A stretch of DNA of 43,201 nucleotides from Streptomyces hygroscopicus subsp. hygroscopicus (lineage in GTDB: Bacteria; Actinomycetota; Actinomycetes; Streptomycetales; Streptomycetaceae). The stretch spans positions 1 through 43,201 of the forward strand of contig NZ_BBOX01000260.1 in assembly GCF_001553455.1 (NCBI RefSeq), in the 5' to 3' direction. Under the pieces are notes generated by a model. The model was given only the letters and a program-made list of their open reading frames with translations, ran no database searches and had not been told where the DNA came from. Numbering within the stretch: the first letter of the stretch is position 1; each line of letters opens with the position of its first letter. The translations under genes and the position numbers were made by a program. Below are positions 1 to 7,911 of this stretch, one piece after another.

Positions 1-702
1 GCCGTCCCCACGCCCCTGCCGCCGCCCCCGCCCGCCCCGGCCCCCGCGCCCGCCACGGCGCCGGTGAGCCTCAGCAAGGTCACCCTGACGAAGGAGGCGC
101 CCGCGGTCTCGCTCACCAAGCAGGGCGGCACCTCCGGCGCCATGCGGGTCAACCTCAACTGGCAGTTGCACAAGCAGTTTTCCGGGTGGGCCTCCAAGCT
201 TGGCAAGGCCATGGCCCTGCACAGCGACCTCGATCTCGACCTGGGGGCGCTGTTCGAACTCGCCGACGGCAGCAAGGGCGTGGTCCAGGCGCTCGGCAAC
301 TCCTTCGGCGCACTGCACCAGCCGCCCTTCATCCACCTGGACGCCGACGACCGGACCGGTGCGCGGGCGGCCGGTGAGAACCTCACCATCAACCTCGACC
401 ACCGGCAGGCGTTCCGGCGGATCCTGGTCTTCGTGACCATCTACGAGGGCGCCCGCAGCTTCGCCAACCTCCATGCCACGGTCACCCTGCAGCCGCAGTT
501 CGGCGCCCCGATCGACTTCTCGCTCGACGAGTGCACCGTCCCGTCCCCGGTCTGCGCGCTCGCGCTCATCACCAACACCGGCGGCGATCTCGTCGTCCAG
601 CGCGAGGCCCGCTATCTGGTGCCGGAGCGCGGCGTCAGTCCGCAGCGCACCCTCGACCACGCCTACGGCTGGGGCATGAACTGGACCCCGGGCCGCAAGT
701 GA
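1..702 (+). CDS. TerD-domain protein, 5' end outside window
   Basis: The reading frame is already open at base 1, so the true start lies upstream of the window. The first 20 or so visible codons encode an Ala/Pro linker, followed by a TerD-type domain that begins VSLSKVTLTKEAP and has the Leu-Asn-Trp strand and an acidic LDLDLGALFELADG stretch. TerD domains are calcium-binding beta-sandwich modules found in tellurite- and stress-response proteins and common in Streptomyces. The linker implies a multidomain protein with the TerD domain at its C-terminus. A GTG at 64 could serve as a start for a shorter protein, but no ribosome binding site is visible in front of it. The N-terminal partner cannot be told from here. 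Confidence 0.8.
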   Translation, partial: AVPTPLPPPPPAPAPAPATAPVSLSKVTLTKEAPAVSLTKQGGTSGAMRVNLNWQLHKQFSGWASKLGKAMALHSDLDLDLGALFELADGSKGVVQALGNSFGALHQPPFIHLDADDRTGARAAGENLTINLDHRQAFRRILVFVTIYEGARSFANLHATVTLQPQFGAPIDFSLDECTVPSPVCALALITNTGGDLVVQREARYLVPERGVSPQRTLDHAYGWGMNWTPGRK

Positions 703-724
703 CGGCCCGGGGCCCACACGGCGC

Positions 725-781
725 GGGCGTCAGGGCGTGGCGCTGGGACGGGCGTCAGGGTGCGGCGCTGGGGCGGGCGTA
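725..781. repeat. 25-bp tandem repeat at the glycosyltransferase 3' end
   Basis: Two near-identical 25-bp units (725-749 and 750-774) and the start of a third overlap the last codons and the stop of the minus-strand glycosyltransferase gene. The unit begins GGGCGTCAGGG. No separate function is visible. Confidence 0.7.
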
Positions 782-1969
782 GGTGCGCCCCTTCCAGGCC
801 GCGCCCGCCCCGAGGTGGTGCCGCACCGCCGAATCCACCGTCATCAGCAGGTAGAGAAAGGCCGTCAGCGGCAGCAGCGGCGCCAGCCACAGGGTCTGCC
901 GGTAGTAGCGCAGCATCGGGATGTAGCTGCCCGCCATCAGGGCCCAGGCGGCGACGCCCGCCGCCAGCGGCGCGGGACGCCCGGTCAGCGCTCCGGCGGC
1001 CACGGCCACGGGCGGTACGAGGTACACCACCGCGAGCCCCGCGACCGTCAGCAGCAACAGCAGCGGATTATGGCGCAGTTGGGTGTACGCGCTGCGCGCG
1101 ACCATCCGCCACAGCTCGCCCAGCCGCGGATACGGCCGCACGCTGTCGACCCGGTCGGCGAGTCCCAGCCAGATCCGTCCGCCGGACCGTTTCACCGTAC
1201 GGGCCAGCGCCACGTCGTCGATGACCGACCGCCGGATCGTCTCCGGGACCCCGGCCCGCTCGGCCGCCTCCCGGCGCAGCAGCACGCAGCCGCCCGCGGC
1301 CGCCGCCGTACGCGCCCCGGGCCGGTTGACCCACCGGAAGGGGTACAGCTGTGCGAAGAAGTAGACGAACGCGGGCACGATCAGCCGCTCCCAGTAGGTC
1401 GCCACCCGCAGCCGCGCCATCTGGGAGACCAGATCCAGCCCGTTCGCCTCGGCCGCGCGCACCAACTCCCGCAGGGAGTCAGGCTCGTGCGCGATGTCCG
1501 CGTCCGTCAGCAACAGGTAGTCGACGCCGCCGTCCTCGGCGTCCGTGGCGGGACGGTGCGAGGCGAGCGCCATGCCGTGCCGCACCGCCCACAGCTTGCC
1601 GGTCCAGCCCGGACCGGGTTCGCCGGGGGAGGCGACCGTCAGCGGCAGCCCGCCGTACTCGTCGGCCAGTTCCCGGGCCAGCTTCCCGGTGCCGTCCGAG
1701 CTGCCGTCGTCGACCAGGAAGATCTCGGCGGGCCCCGGATAGTCCTGGGCGAGCAGCGAGGGCAGGCTCGCCGGAAGCACGGCGGACTCGTCCCGGGCGG
1801 GCACCACGACGGCCACCGAGGGCCATACGGCGGGCTCCGGCGGCCCGGACGGCTCCGGTGGGCCGGTCCGCGGCAGTCGGACGTCCGTACGCCAGAAGAA
1901 GCCCTGGCCCAGCAGCAGCCACAGCCAGGCGGCCAGGGACCCGGCGGCGATCCACATCAGCACGCTCAC
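755..1969 (-). CDS. HpnB-type family 2 glycosyltransferase
   Basis: A 404-residue membrane-anchored GT2 enzyme. An N-terminal hydrophobic helix (about residues 1-22) is followed by the GT-A fold: VVVPARDES (nucleotide binding), LVDDGSSDGT, the metal-binding TDAD segment and the later IDDVALARTVKRSGG block. Hydrophobic helices at the C-terminus should return it to the membrane. The family resembles hopene-associated glycosyltransferase HpnB, which transfers a sugar from a nucleotide-sugar donor to a lipid-type acceptor. No hopanoid genes are visible nearby, so the acceptor is unknown. The ATG start fits the membrane anchor. The gene is divergent from the racemase-like gene, with about 70 bp between them. 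Confidence 0.85.
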   Translation of the reverse strand: MSVLMWIAAGSLAAWLWLLLGQGFFWRTDVRLPRTGPPEPSGPPEPAVWPSVAVVVPARDESAVLPASLPSLLAQDYPGPAEIFLVDDGSSDGTGKLARELADEYGGLPLTVASPGEPGPGWTGKLWAVRHGMALASHRPATDAEDGGVDYLLLTDADIAHEPDSLRELVRAAEANGLDLVSQMARLRVATYWERLIVPAFVYFFAQLYPFRWVNRPGARTAAAAGGCVLLRREAAERAGVPETIRRSVIDDVALARTVKRSGGRIWLGLADRVDSVRPYPRLGELWRMVARSAYTQLRHNPLLLLLTVAGLAVVYLVPPVAVAAGALTGRPAPLAAGVAAWALMAGSYIPMLRYYRQTLWLAPLLPLTAFLYLLMTVDSAVRHHLGAGAAWKGRTYARPSAAP

Positions 1970-2037
1970 CCGTCGAAGTCTGCCGGAAGGTGTGCCCGGC
2001 CGTCGGGCACACCGGACCGATCCCTTAAAGTGATCGG

Positions 2038-2832
2038 GTGAAGATCGCGCTCATGGACTCCGGAATCGGGCTGCTGCCCGCCGCCGCGGCGATGCGCCGA
2101 CTGCGACCGGACGCCGATCTCGTCCTCTCCTCCGACCCCGCCACCATGCCGTGGGGGCCGCGCACCCCCGAGGACGTCACCGAACGCGCCCTGGGCTGCG
2201 CGCGGGCCGCCGCCGACCACCGTCCCGACGCGTTGATCGTCGCCTGCAACACCGCCTCCGTCCACGCCCTGCCCGCGCTGCGGGCCGAGCTGGAGCCCGG
2301 ACTGCCGGTCATCGGCACCGTGCCCGCGATCAAGCCCGCGGCGGCCGGGGGCGGGCCGATCGCCATCTGGGCCACCCCCGCCACCACCGGCTCCCCGTAC
2401 CAGCGCGGACTGATCCGTGACTTCGCGGACGGCGTCGAGGTGACCGAGGTGCCGTGTCCGGGGCTCGCGGACGCGGTACAGCACGCCGACGCCGAGGCGA
2501 TCGACGCCGCGGTGGCCGCCGCGGCGGCCCGCACCCCGCGCGATGTGACCACCGTGGTCCTGGGCTGCACCCACTACGAACTGGTCGCCGACCGCATCCG
2601 CGCCGCCGTGCAGCGGCCCGGCACGCAGCCGATCGCGCTCCACGGCTCGGCCGGGGCGGTCGCCGCACAGGCCCTGCGCCGGATCGGCGCCGACCCCTTC
2701 CCACCGGGCGACGAGGTCCCCGCGGGCGGCCTGACCGTCCTCCTCGGCGGGCGTGAGGCCACCCTGCCGGAGACCGCCCTGACCTACGCCGAAGGGGTGC
2801 TGCTGGCACCCGTCGCGCCGGCGCGCGGTTGA
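2038..2832 (+). CDS. Glutamate/aspartate racemase family protein
   Basis: A 264-residue member of the cofactor-independent Asp/Glu racemase family. The two catalytic cysteines sit in ACNTAS (Cys70) and GCTHY (Cys177), and the N-terminal MDSGIG (Asp7, Ser8) matches the substrate-binding DSGxGG of MurI. These enzymes invert the alpha carbon by two-base cysteine chemistry; MurI supplies D-glutamate for peptidoglycan. Sequence between the motifs is compact, and whether this is the housekeeping MurI or a paralogue cannot be decided. It starts with GTG and lacks a strong Shine-Dalgarno. No operon partner is evident. Confidence 0.8.
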   Translation: MKIALMDSGIGLLPAAAAMRRLRPDADLVLSSDPATMPWGPRTPEDVTERALGCARAAADHRPDALIVACNTASVHALPALRAELEPGLPVIGTVPAIKPAAAGGGPIAIWATPATTGSPYQRGLIRDFADGVEVTEVPCPGLADAVQHADAEAIDAAVAAAAARTPRDVTTVVLGCTHYELVADRIRAAVQRPGTQPIALHGSAGAVAAQALRRIGADPFPPGDEVPAGGLTVLLGGREATLPETALTYAEGVLLAPVAPARG

Positions 2833-2930
2833 CGGCGGCGCCCCGTGCGCTGAGCTGACCGAAACGCTCCTCACCAGCGTATTCGCCCGCCCCGCTGCCG
2901 TGGTGCCGGAAGGTGAGTACGCTGCCAGAC

Positions 2931-3488
2931 ATGAGGCACCACGACCACGGCACGCCGACCGCCCACGGGCAGCTGCCCGAGGTCTGGACCGGACGCGCCC
3001 ACAACCGTGTGCAGTGGGTGCTGGCCGCGGCGGGCGCCGCGTGCCTGGCGCTCGGTGTCGACCTCGCCGTCGACTCGCCCTGGGGCTCGGGCCTCGCCCC
3101 GCTGCTGATGGCCGTCATCGGCTGTGTCGCCGCCGGGCTGCTGATGCTCTTCGGCACCCTCGCCTTCGTCCATGTGGCGGTGCGGGTCGACCACGAGGTG
3201 CTGGAGGTCCGCTGCGGCCATATGGGGCTCCCGCGCCGCCGTATCCCGCTCAGCGATGTGATCGACGCCGATGTGGCCCACAAGGTCACCCCCTGCCAGT
3301 GGGGCGGCTGGGGCTACCGCTGGCGCCCCGAGAAGGGCACGGCGGTGGTGGTGCGCCGGGGCGAGGGGCTTGTGGTGCGCCTCGGGGACGGCCGCGTCTT
3401 CACGGTCACGGTGGACGACGCGGAGGCGGCGGCCCGGGTCATCCGCGACCGGCTGCGGCTGATCGCGGCGCGCACGTCCCAGGTCTAG
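2931..3488 (+). CDS. Small membrane protein with PH-like cytoplasmic part
   Basis: The protein is about 185 residues. An N-terminal segment is followed by two adjacent hydrophobic helices (roughly WVLAAAGAACLALGVDLAV and the ALLMAVIGCVAAGLLML region), then a soluble C-terminal half with alternating beta-like strands and a WGGWGYRW segment. This layout, two membrane spans followed by a small beta domain, is common among uncharacterised actinobacterial membrane proteins, and no function is assigned. A GTG at 2913 is an alternative start. The GGAAGG at 2907-2912 abuts that GTG and is 18 bases from the ATG at 2931, so neither start is well supported. Confidence 0.6.
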   Translation: MRHHDHGTPTAHGQLPEVWTGRAHNRVQWVLAAAGAACLALGVDLAVDSPWGSGLAPLLMAVIGCVAAGLLMLFGTLAFVHVAVRVDHEVLEVRCGHMGLPRRRIPLSDVIDADVAHKVTPCQWGGWGYRWRPEKGTAVVVRRGEGLVVRLGDGRVFTVTVDDAEAAARVIRDRLRLIAARTSQV

Positions 3489-3587
3489 CCGGTCCGCGCT
3501 CCCCTTTTCCGCGGTTCCGCGTCCCCCTCTTGACGGGGGACGCGCTCATCTTCCGGGGGGACGCGCTCCCTGGGGCCGTACCGGGCG

Positions 3588-4613
3588 TCAGGGAAGCGCC
3601 CCCGAGCCGTCGTCCGGGCGGCGGGCGGCCGCCAGCCCGGCGAGGAGGCCCGCTCCCGCGGTGATCTGGGAGAAGCTCAGGGCGTTGCCCAGACAGGACA
3701 CGACGGCCAGGGCCGTCAGGGCCGCGCCCGCCGTAAGGACCACCGGAGTGGGGCGCGGTGACCGCCACAGGGCGTGGAGCAGCCACCCGAAGGCCGCGCC
3801 CAGCAGGGCCACCCCCGGCAGTCCCTGACCGGCCGCCTGCTGAAGCGGCGCCGAATGGGGCTTGGCCTCCAGGCCCGCCGGCTGGGGCACCGCGGAGCTC
3901 AGCTCCCCGAAGCGGTCCGGGCCCGCGCCGCGCACCGGGTCCGTCGCGCCGATACGGGCCGCGTCCTGCCACAGCCCGATCCGGTGCTCGGTGAGACGGG
4001 TGCGCAGGGTGGACGGCAGCCCGCCCGGGACCGCGTCCTCGGCCACCATCCAGGTGCCGCCGACCGCGACCGCCGCGACCAGCGCGCAGCCGGCGAGCGC
4101 CGGGAGCCGCCGCCGCGGCCGGGCGGCCATGAGCGACAGCAGCAGGACGGCGCCACCGGCCGCCGCGCCCGCCGTCGCGCCGCTCACCACGGCCGTCAGC
4201 GTGATCGCCGCGGCCGACAGCCACAGCGCCGGCCGGAACGCTCGCGGGGCGGCCCAGGCCGCGCAGCAGACCGCGCCGGTGGCCAGGGTGAGCTGGGCCG
4301 CGCCCGGCCCCTCGTGGCCGGTGAGTCCGTACGGCGAGGTGCAGGCCAGGACGAAACCGGCGAGCCCGGCGGCCGCCGCCGAGGCGACCGGCAGCAGCGA
4401 TCCGGCGATCCGGCCGCACGCGTAACCGGCGGCCACGGCCAGCACCGCCAGCAGCACCCCCTCGGGACGGGCCGGCCGCCCCAGGGCCGCGATCAGGGCC
4501 CAGACGGCACAGCCGCCCAGGACCAGGACCCCCGCGACATCGGACGCGCCGCCGCGTCCCCCGGCCGGTCTGCCGTGGTTCCGCGCGACCGGCTCCACCA
4601 CTGATGACGTCAT
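3588..4613 (-). CDS. O-antigen ligase-like polytopic membrane protein
   Basis: A 341-residue, very hydrophobic protein with many Ala/Leu/Gly-rich membrane segments. A soluble loop in the C-terminal half has the shape of the Wzy/WaaL family: RIGLWQDAARIG, then RGAGPDRFGEL, then a His (KPHSAPLQQ) followed by GLPG. These enzymes transfer or polymerise lipid-linked glycans outside the membrane. The polymer is unknown, and no glycan cluster surrounds the gene. The frame stays open far upstream, but the first credible start is the ATG at 4613. Codons beyond it belong to low-complexity shadow sequence of the NUDIX and repeat region on the other strand. Confidence 0.75.
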   Translation of the reverse strand: MTSSVVEPVARNHGRPAGGRGGASDVAGVLVLGGCAVWALIAALGRPARPEGVLLAVLAVAAGYACGRIAGSLLPVASAAAAGLAGFVLACTSPYGLTGHEGPGAAQLTLATGAVCCAAWAAPRAFRPALWLSAAAITLTAVVSGATAGAAAGGAVLLLSLMAARPRRRLPALAGCALVAAVAVGGTWMVAEDAVPGGLPSTLRTRLTEHRIGLWQDAARIGATDPVRGAGPDRFGELSSAVPQPAGLEAKPHSAPLQQAAGQGLPGVALLGAAFGWLLHALWRSPRPTPVVLTAGAALTALAVVSCLGNALSFSQITAGAGLLAGLAAARRPDDGSGALP

Positions 4614-4817
4614 CCCGCCGACCCCCCGTCGTGACGGGCATCGCGTCCGGCGGCCTTGCGCCCGGGACACGAGCCATGACACCCGGAACGGTAGCGCTTG
4701 TCGTAAGGAATGTGTATATGGGTCGCAGAAACGTTGAGTCGGAGGTGAAACACCCGGCGCGGAGGGCGCGGTTCGGCCGCCGGACGCACTCCCGGCCGCG
4801 CCCGATACCCTCGGCCC

Positions 4818-5297
4818 ATGCCGACTCCCGACTTCATCCGTGACCTCAGGGCCTCCATCGGCCACCAACTGCTCTATCTGCCGGGCGTGAGCGCCGTGGT
4901 CTTCGACGACCAGGAGCGGGTGCTGCTGGGCCGCCGGGCCGACAACGGCCGCTGGACGATCATCTGCGGCATCCCCGAGCCCGGTGAGCAGCCGGGGACG
5001 GCGGTGGTCCGCGAGGTGGAGGAGGAGACCGCGGTGCGCTGCGTCCCCGAGCGCATCGTGCTCGTACGGACCCTGGCGCCGGTGACCTACCCCAACAACG
5101 ACACCTGCCAGTTCGTGGACATCTGCTTCCGCTGCCGCGCGGTCGGCGGCGAGGCGCGGGTGAACGACGACGAGTCGCTGGACGTGGGCTGGTTCCCGCT
5201 CGACGCGCTGCCCGAGATGGAGGACTTCTCCCTGTCCCGGATCAAGCAGGCGCTCGACGACGGCCCGGCATGGTTCGAACCCATCGTCGCGCAGTGA
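4818..5297 (+). CDS. NUDIX hydrolase
   Basis: A 159-residue NUDIX protein. The Nudix box runs from Gly51 through Glu57, Arg65-Glu66 and Glu69-Glu70. The usual late Gly is replaced by Ala72, a tolerated change. NUDIX enzymes hydrolyse nucleoside diphosphates linked to another moiety using a metal bound by the REUxEE helix. The N-terminal helix before VSAVVFDDQERVLLGRR and the fold length match the small ADP-ribose/dNTP pyrophosphatase-like group common in Streptomyces. Substrate cannot be inferred. The degraded dehydrogenase lies immediately downstream. Confidence 0.9.
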   Translation: MPTPDFIRDLRASIGHQLLYLPGVSAVVFDDQERVLLGRRADNGRWTIICGIPEPGEQPGTAVVREVEEETAVRCVPERIVLVRTLAPVTYPNNDTCQFVDICFRCRAVGGEARVNDDESLDVGWFPLDALPEMEDFSLSRIKQALDDGPAWFEPIVAQ

Positions 5298-5351
5298 GGT
5301 ATGTGGCGCCCCCACATCGGTCCGGGCCCGGCGGCTGCCCAGGGGCCCCTC

Positions 5352-5636
5352 ATGAGCGCGTCCACCACACCAGGCCCGGCCCTCCGGCCCTCCGGTGGCC
5401 CCGGCCGCCTCGGTCTGTCCGGCCGTACCGCACTCGTCACGGGTGCCGCCGGGGGCGTCGGCCGGGCCGGTACGCTGCGGCCGGCCACCGCCGGGGCCCG
5501 GGTGCGGGCCGTCGATCCGGACGCCGGGGGCCTCACCGACCCGGCCGCCGGGGCCGTCGCGTACCTCCGCGGTCCGCACACCTCCTCCAGCACCGGTGCC
5601 TCGCTCGGCATGGACGGCGGATGGACCGCCCGCTGA
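5352..5636 (+). pseudogene. Internally deleted short-chain dehydrogenase (BdhA-like)
   Basis: The 94-residue frame joins the first third of an SDR protein to its last 30 or so residues. The front part has LSGRTALVTGAAGGVGRA (the NAD-binding TGxxxGxG) and ARVRAVDPDAGGL. The end is GPHTSSSTGASLGMDGGWTAR, the usual C-terminal signature of 3-hydroxybutyrate-dehydrogenase-type SDRs. About 160 residues are missing, including the catalytic Asn-Ser-Tyr-Lys tetrad, so it cannot be a working dehydrogenase. The join is in frame and the stop is normal. The family normally measures about 250-260 residues. The naming as a BdhA-like SDR is from memory of these end motifs. Confidence 0.75.
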
Positions 5637-5853
5637 GCGGCCCACCGGACCGGCCACCGGCCGATGGAGGCCGATCGGCGCGGCCGGCGGGGCACGGAAG
5701 GCGACGGGCGCAATCGGCTCAGCCGGCGGACCACGGAGGAACCATGGCTGAGCCACCGGACCATGAGGGCGCATCGGTTCAGCCACCGGGGCAGGAAGGC
5801 CGATCGGCTCCGCCAATCGGCCATGAGCGCCCCTTGGTTCAGCCACCGGACCG
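5637..5853. repeat. 30-bp imperfect tandem repeat, about 7 copies
   Basis: The region between the SDR remnant and the regulator remnant is built from a unit of about 30 bp with the recurring core GGYTCAGCCACCGGACC followed by CATGAGGGCGCAT-like sequence. Because the period is a multiple of three, every frame shows a ten-residue peptide repeat. There is no promoter, ribosome site or conserved protein here, so the frames are not credited. The copies touch each other with no unique spacers, which excludes a CRISPR array. Confidence 0.75.
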
Positions 5854-5926
5854 CGTATTGCCCGGTCGCCCCCTCGCGGGGGCACCGGGCCGCCTTACGG
5901 CTGGCGCCGCCGCGCCCGGCGGGAGT

Positions 5927-6157
5927 ATGTCTGTGCCCATGTCCGACGACCCGCCGGAGAACCCCTACCTGGAACTGCTCGTACGCGGCGCGCCCGCCGA
6001 GGCGTACGAGCGCCCGGTGCTGCGCGCCCGCGCCGACAGGGCACCGGCCGACCGGCTGGGGTGGCTGCTCGGCCCCGACTGGCAGTCGCCCGCTCGCTCC
6101 CTGGAGATCCAGCTCGCCTTGCGGTTGCACCGCCTGGCCTCGGCCGTGGCCTACTGA
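5927..6157 (+). pseudogene. Internally deleted PucR/GAF-type regulator
   Basis: A 76-codon frame whose first half (ENPYLELLVRGAPAEAYERP) looks like the extreme N-terminus of actinobacterial GAF/PucR-family regulators. Its second half (LLGPDWQSPARSLEIQLALR) looks like their extreme C-terminus just after the HTH_30 helix-turn-helix. The GAF, central and DNA-binding parts, several hundred residues, are absent. The join is in frame. The start is the ATG at 5927 behind GGGAG. Its 3' end overlaps the converging MHS transporter by 7 bp. A functional small protein cannot be ruled out, but the two matching ends argue for a deletion remnant. Confidence 0.65.
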
Positions 6158-7566
6158 CCCGAGCCCGAACGCGCCCGGTGTCCGGCCGGCTTGGGCGCCG
6201 GGGGCGGGGACGGGGCCGCGGCCGGTTCGACGGAGGCCAGATCGCGGTCCCGGGTCTCCTTGGCGGCGCCCACGGCCACCAGGGTGAGCAGGGCCGCCGC
6301 GATCACATAGAGCGCGATCGGCGTGGCGCTGTCGTAGTCGGCCAGGAGCGCGGTGGCGATCAGCGGGGCGGGCGCGCCGGCCGCGACCGACGAGAACTGC
6401 GCGCCGATCGACGCCCCCGAGTACCGCATCCGGGTCGCGAACATCTCGGAGAAGAAGGCCGCCTGGGGCGCGTACATCGCCCCGTGGAAGATCAGCCCGA
6501 CCGTCACGGCGAGCACCAGGGCCGAGAAGTCCTCGGTGTCGATGAGGAGGAAGAAGGGGAAGGCCCAGGCGCCCACGCCCGCCGCGCCCAGCAGATACAC
6601 CGGGCGGCGTCCGATTCGGTCCGACAGCGCGCCCCAGGCGGGGATGACCGCGAAGTGCACGGCCGAGGCGATCAGTACGGCGTTGAGCGCGGTCTGCTTG
6701 CCGAGGCCCACATGGTCGGAGGTCGCGTAGACCAGGACGAAGGCGGTGATCACGTAGTAGCTGATGTTCTCCGCCATCCGCGCGCCCATGGCGACCAGTA
6801 CGTCCCGCCAGTGGTGGCGCAGGACCGCCACCAGCGGCATCTTCTCGGCGGCGGCCCCGTCCCGGCCCGCGGCCGCCTTACGGGCCTCGGCCTGCGCCAG
6901 CGCCGCCTTGAACACCGGCGACTCATCGACGGAGAGACGAATCCACAAGCCGATCAGCACCAGCACACCCGAGAGCAGGAACGGCACCCGCCACCCCCAT
7001 GACTCGAAGGCGTCGTCCGAGAGCAGGGCGGTCAGCGCGGAGAGCACCCCGGTGGCCAGCAACTGCCCGGCGGGGGCACCGGTCTGCGGCCAGGACGCCC
7101 AGAACCCCCGCCGCCGCGCGTCCCCGTGCTCCGACACCAGCAGCACGGCCCCGCCCCATTCGCCGCCGAGCGCGAAACCCTGGATCAGACGGAGCGCGGT
7201 GAGCAGTACGGGCGCTGCCGAGCCGACCGTGGCGTGGGTGGGCAGCAGCCCGATGGCACAGGTCGCGCCGCCCATCATCAGCAGGCTCAGGACCAGCAGC
7301 TTCTTACGGCCGAGCCGGTCCCCGTAGTGGCCGAAGGCCAGGGCGCCGACCGGCCGGGCGGCGAAGCCGACCGCATAGGTCAGGAACGACAGCAGCGTTC
7401 CGACGAGCGGATCGGAGTCGGGGAAGAAGAGCTTGTTGAAGACGAGCGCGGCGGCCGACCCGTAGAGGAAGAAGTCGTACCACTCGATGGTGGTGCCGAT
7501 GAGGCTCGCGGCGACGATGCGGGGGAGGTTCGCCGGTGGTGGGGGAGCGGTTCCTGCGGAGGCCAT
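6151..7566 (-). CDS. MHS-family MFS transporter
   Basis: A 471-residue major facilitator of the metabolite:proton symporter type. Motifs in order are IEWYDFFLYG at the first helix, the loop 2-3 signature GDRLGRKK, GFALGGEWGGAVLLVSEH around helix 4-5, and a second-half SDRIGRRP repeat. Twelve hydrophobic segments are spread over the length. Relatives carry organic acids and small osmolytes with protons. Its neighbours, a 3-hydroxybutyrate-dehydrogenase-like SDR and a PucR regulator, are both decayed here, so the original substrate may have been hydroxybutyrate or a similar acid (inference). The start is the ATG at 7566 behind GAGGAAG. The Pro/Ala C-terminal tail is probably unstructured. Confidence 0.9.
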   Translation of the reverse strand: MASAGTAPPPPANLPRIVAASLIGTTIEWYDFFLYGSAAALVFNKLFFPDSDPLVGTLLSFLTYAVGFAARPVGALAFGHYGDRLGRKKLLVLSLLMMGGATCAIGLLPTHATVGSAAPVLLTALRLIQGFALGGEWGGAVLLVSEHGDARRRGFWASWPQTGAPAGQLLATGVLSALTALLSDDAFESWGWRVPFLLSGVLVLIGLWIRLSVDESPVFKAALAQAEARKAAAGRDGAAAEKMPLVAVLRHHWRDVLVAMGARMAENISYYVITAFVLVYATSDHVGLGKQTALNAVLIASAVHFAVIPAWGALSDRIGRRPVYLLGAAGVGAWAFPFFLLIDTEDFSALVLAVTVGLIFHGAMYAPQAAFFSEMFATRMRYSGASIGAQFSSVAAGAPAPLIATALLADYDSATPIALYVIAAALLTLVAVGAAKETRDRDLASVEPAAAPSPPPAPKPAGHRARSGSGQ

Positions 7567-7736
7567 GTGCGCCACTTCCTCGTGTGCGGTGGGGACGGGT
7601 AGGTGTCGGCACACGGTAGGAAGCCGCTGGTCGGGCGCACATGTGGTGGGACAACACAGTATTGCGGCGGGCTATGCGCGCGGCCCCCATACCCCCGGGG
7701 CGCCCGCAGCGCCGTGCGGGACGCCTCGAGGCACCG

Positions 7737-7880
7737 GCTGGGCCGTGCGAGCCGCCTGGAGGCTCCTGTTGGGCCGTACGGGGGCGTTCTCGGGGTCCCG
7801 TTGGGCCGTACGGGGCGTTCTGGGGCTCCCGTTGGGCCGTACGCGGCGTTCTCGGGCTCCCGTTGGGCCGTGCGAGCCGC
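7737..7880. repeat. 31-bp tandem repeat downstream of tetR
   Basis: Three good copies (7768-7799, 7800-7830, 7831-7861) are flanked by two partial ones. The unit starts GTTGGGCCGTACGGGGCG and ends in CTCCC or GTCCC; one copy is 32 bp. The array fills much of the 345-bp gap between the TetR gene (stop at 7912) and the MHS transporter start. No gene is supported in this gap. Both flanking genes run on the minus strand, so the array lies in the tetR 3' region and the transporter 5' region. Confidence 0.8.
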
Positions 7881-7911
7881 GCCGGGTGCCGCCGGGCCGC
7901 GTGGATCCGCG

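Noticed and set aside
5637..5853. Possible CRISPR array
   Set aside because: The units are contiguous, imperfect and lack unique spacers, and no cas genes are nearby.
4614..5885. Upstream extension of the O-antigen-ligase-like frame to 5885
   Set aside because: It runs antisense to the NUDIX gene and through the 30-bp repeat; its ten-residue periodicity is the DNA repeat. The membrane protein starts naturally at 4613.
5270..5926. Plus-strand frame joining the NUDIX 3' end to the PucR remnant (295 residues)
   Set aside because: Its first 200 residues lie out of frame over the NUDIX end, the SDR remnant and the repeats; only the last 76 codons resemble a protein family.
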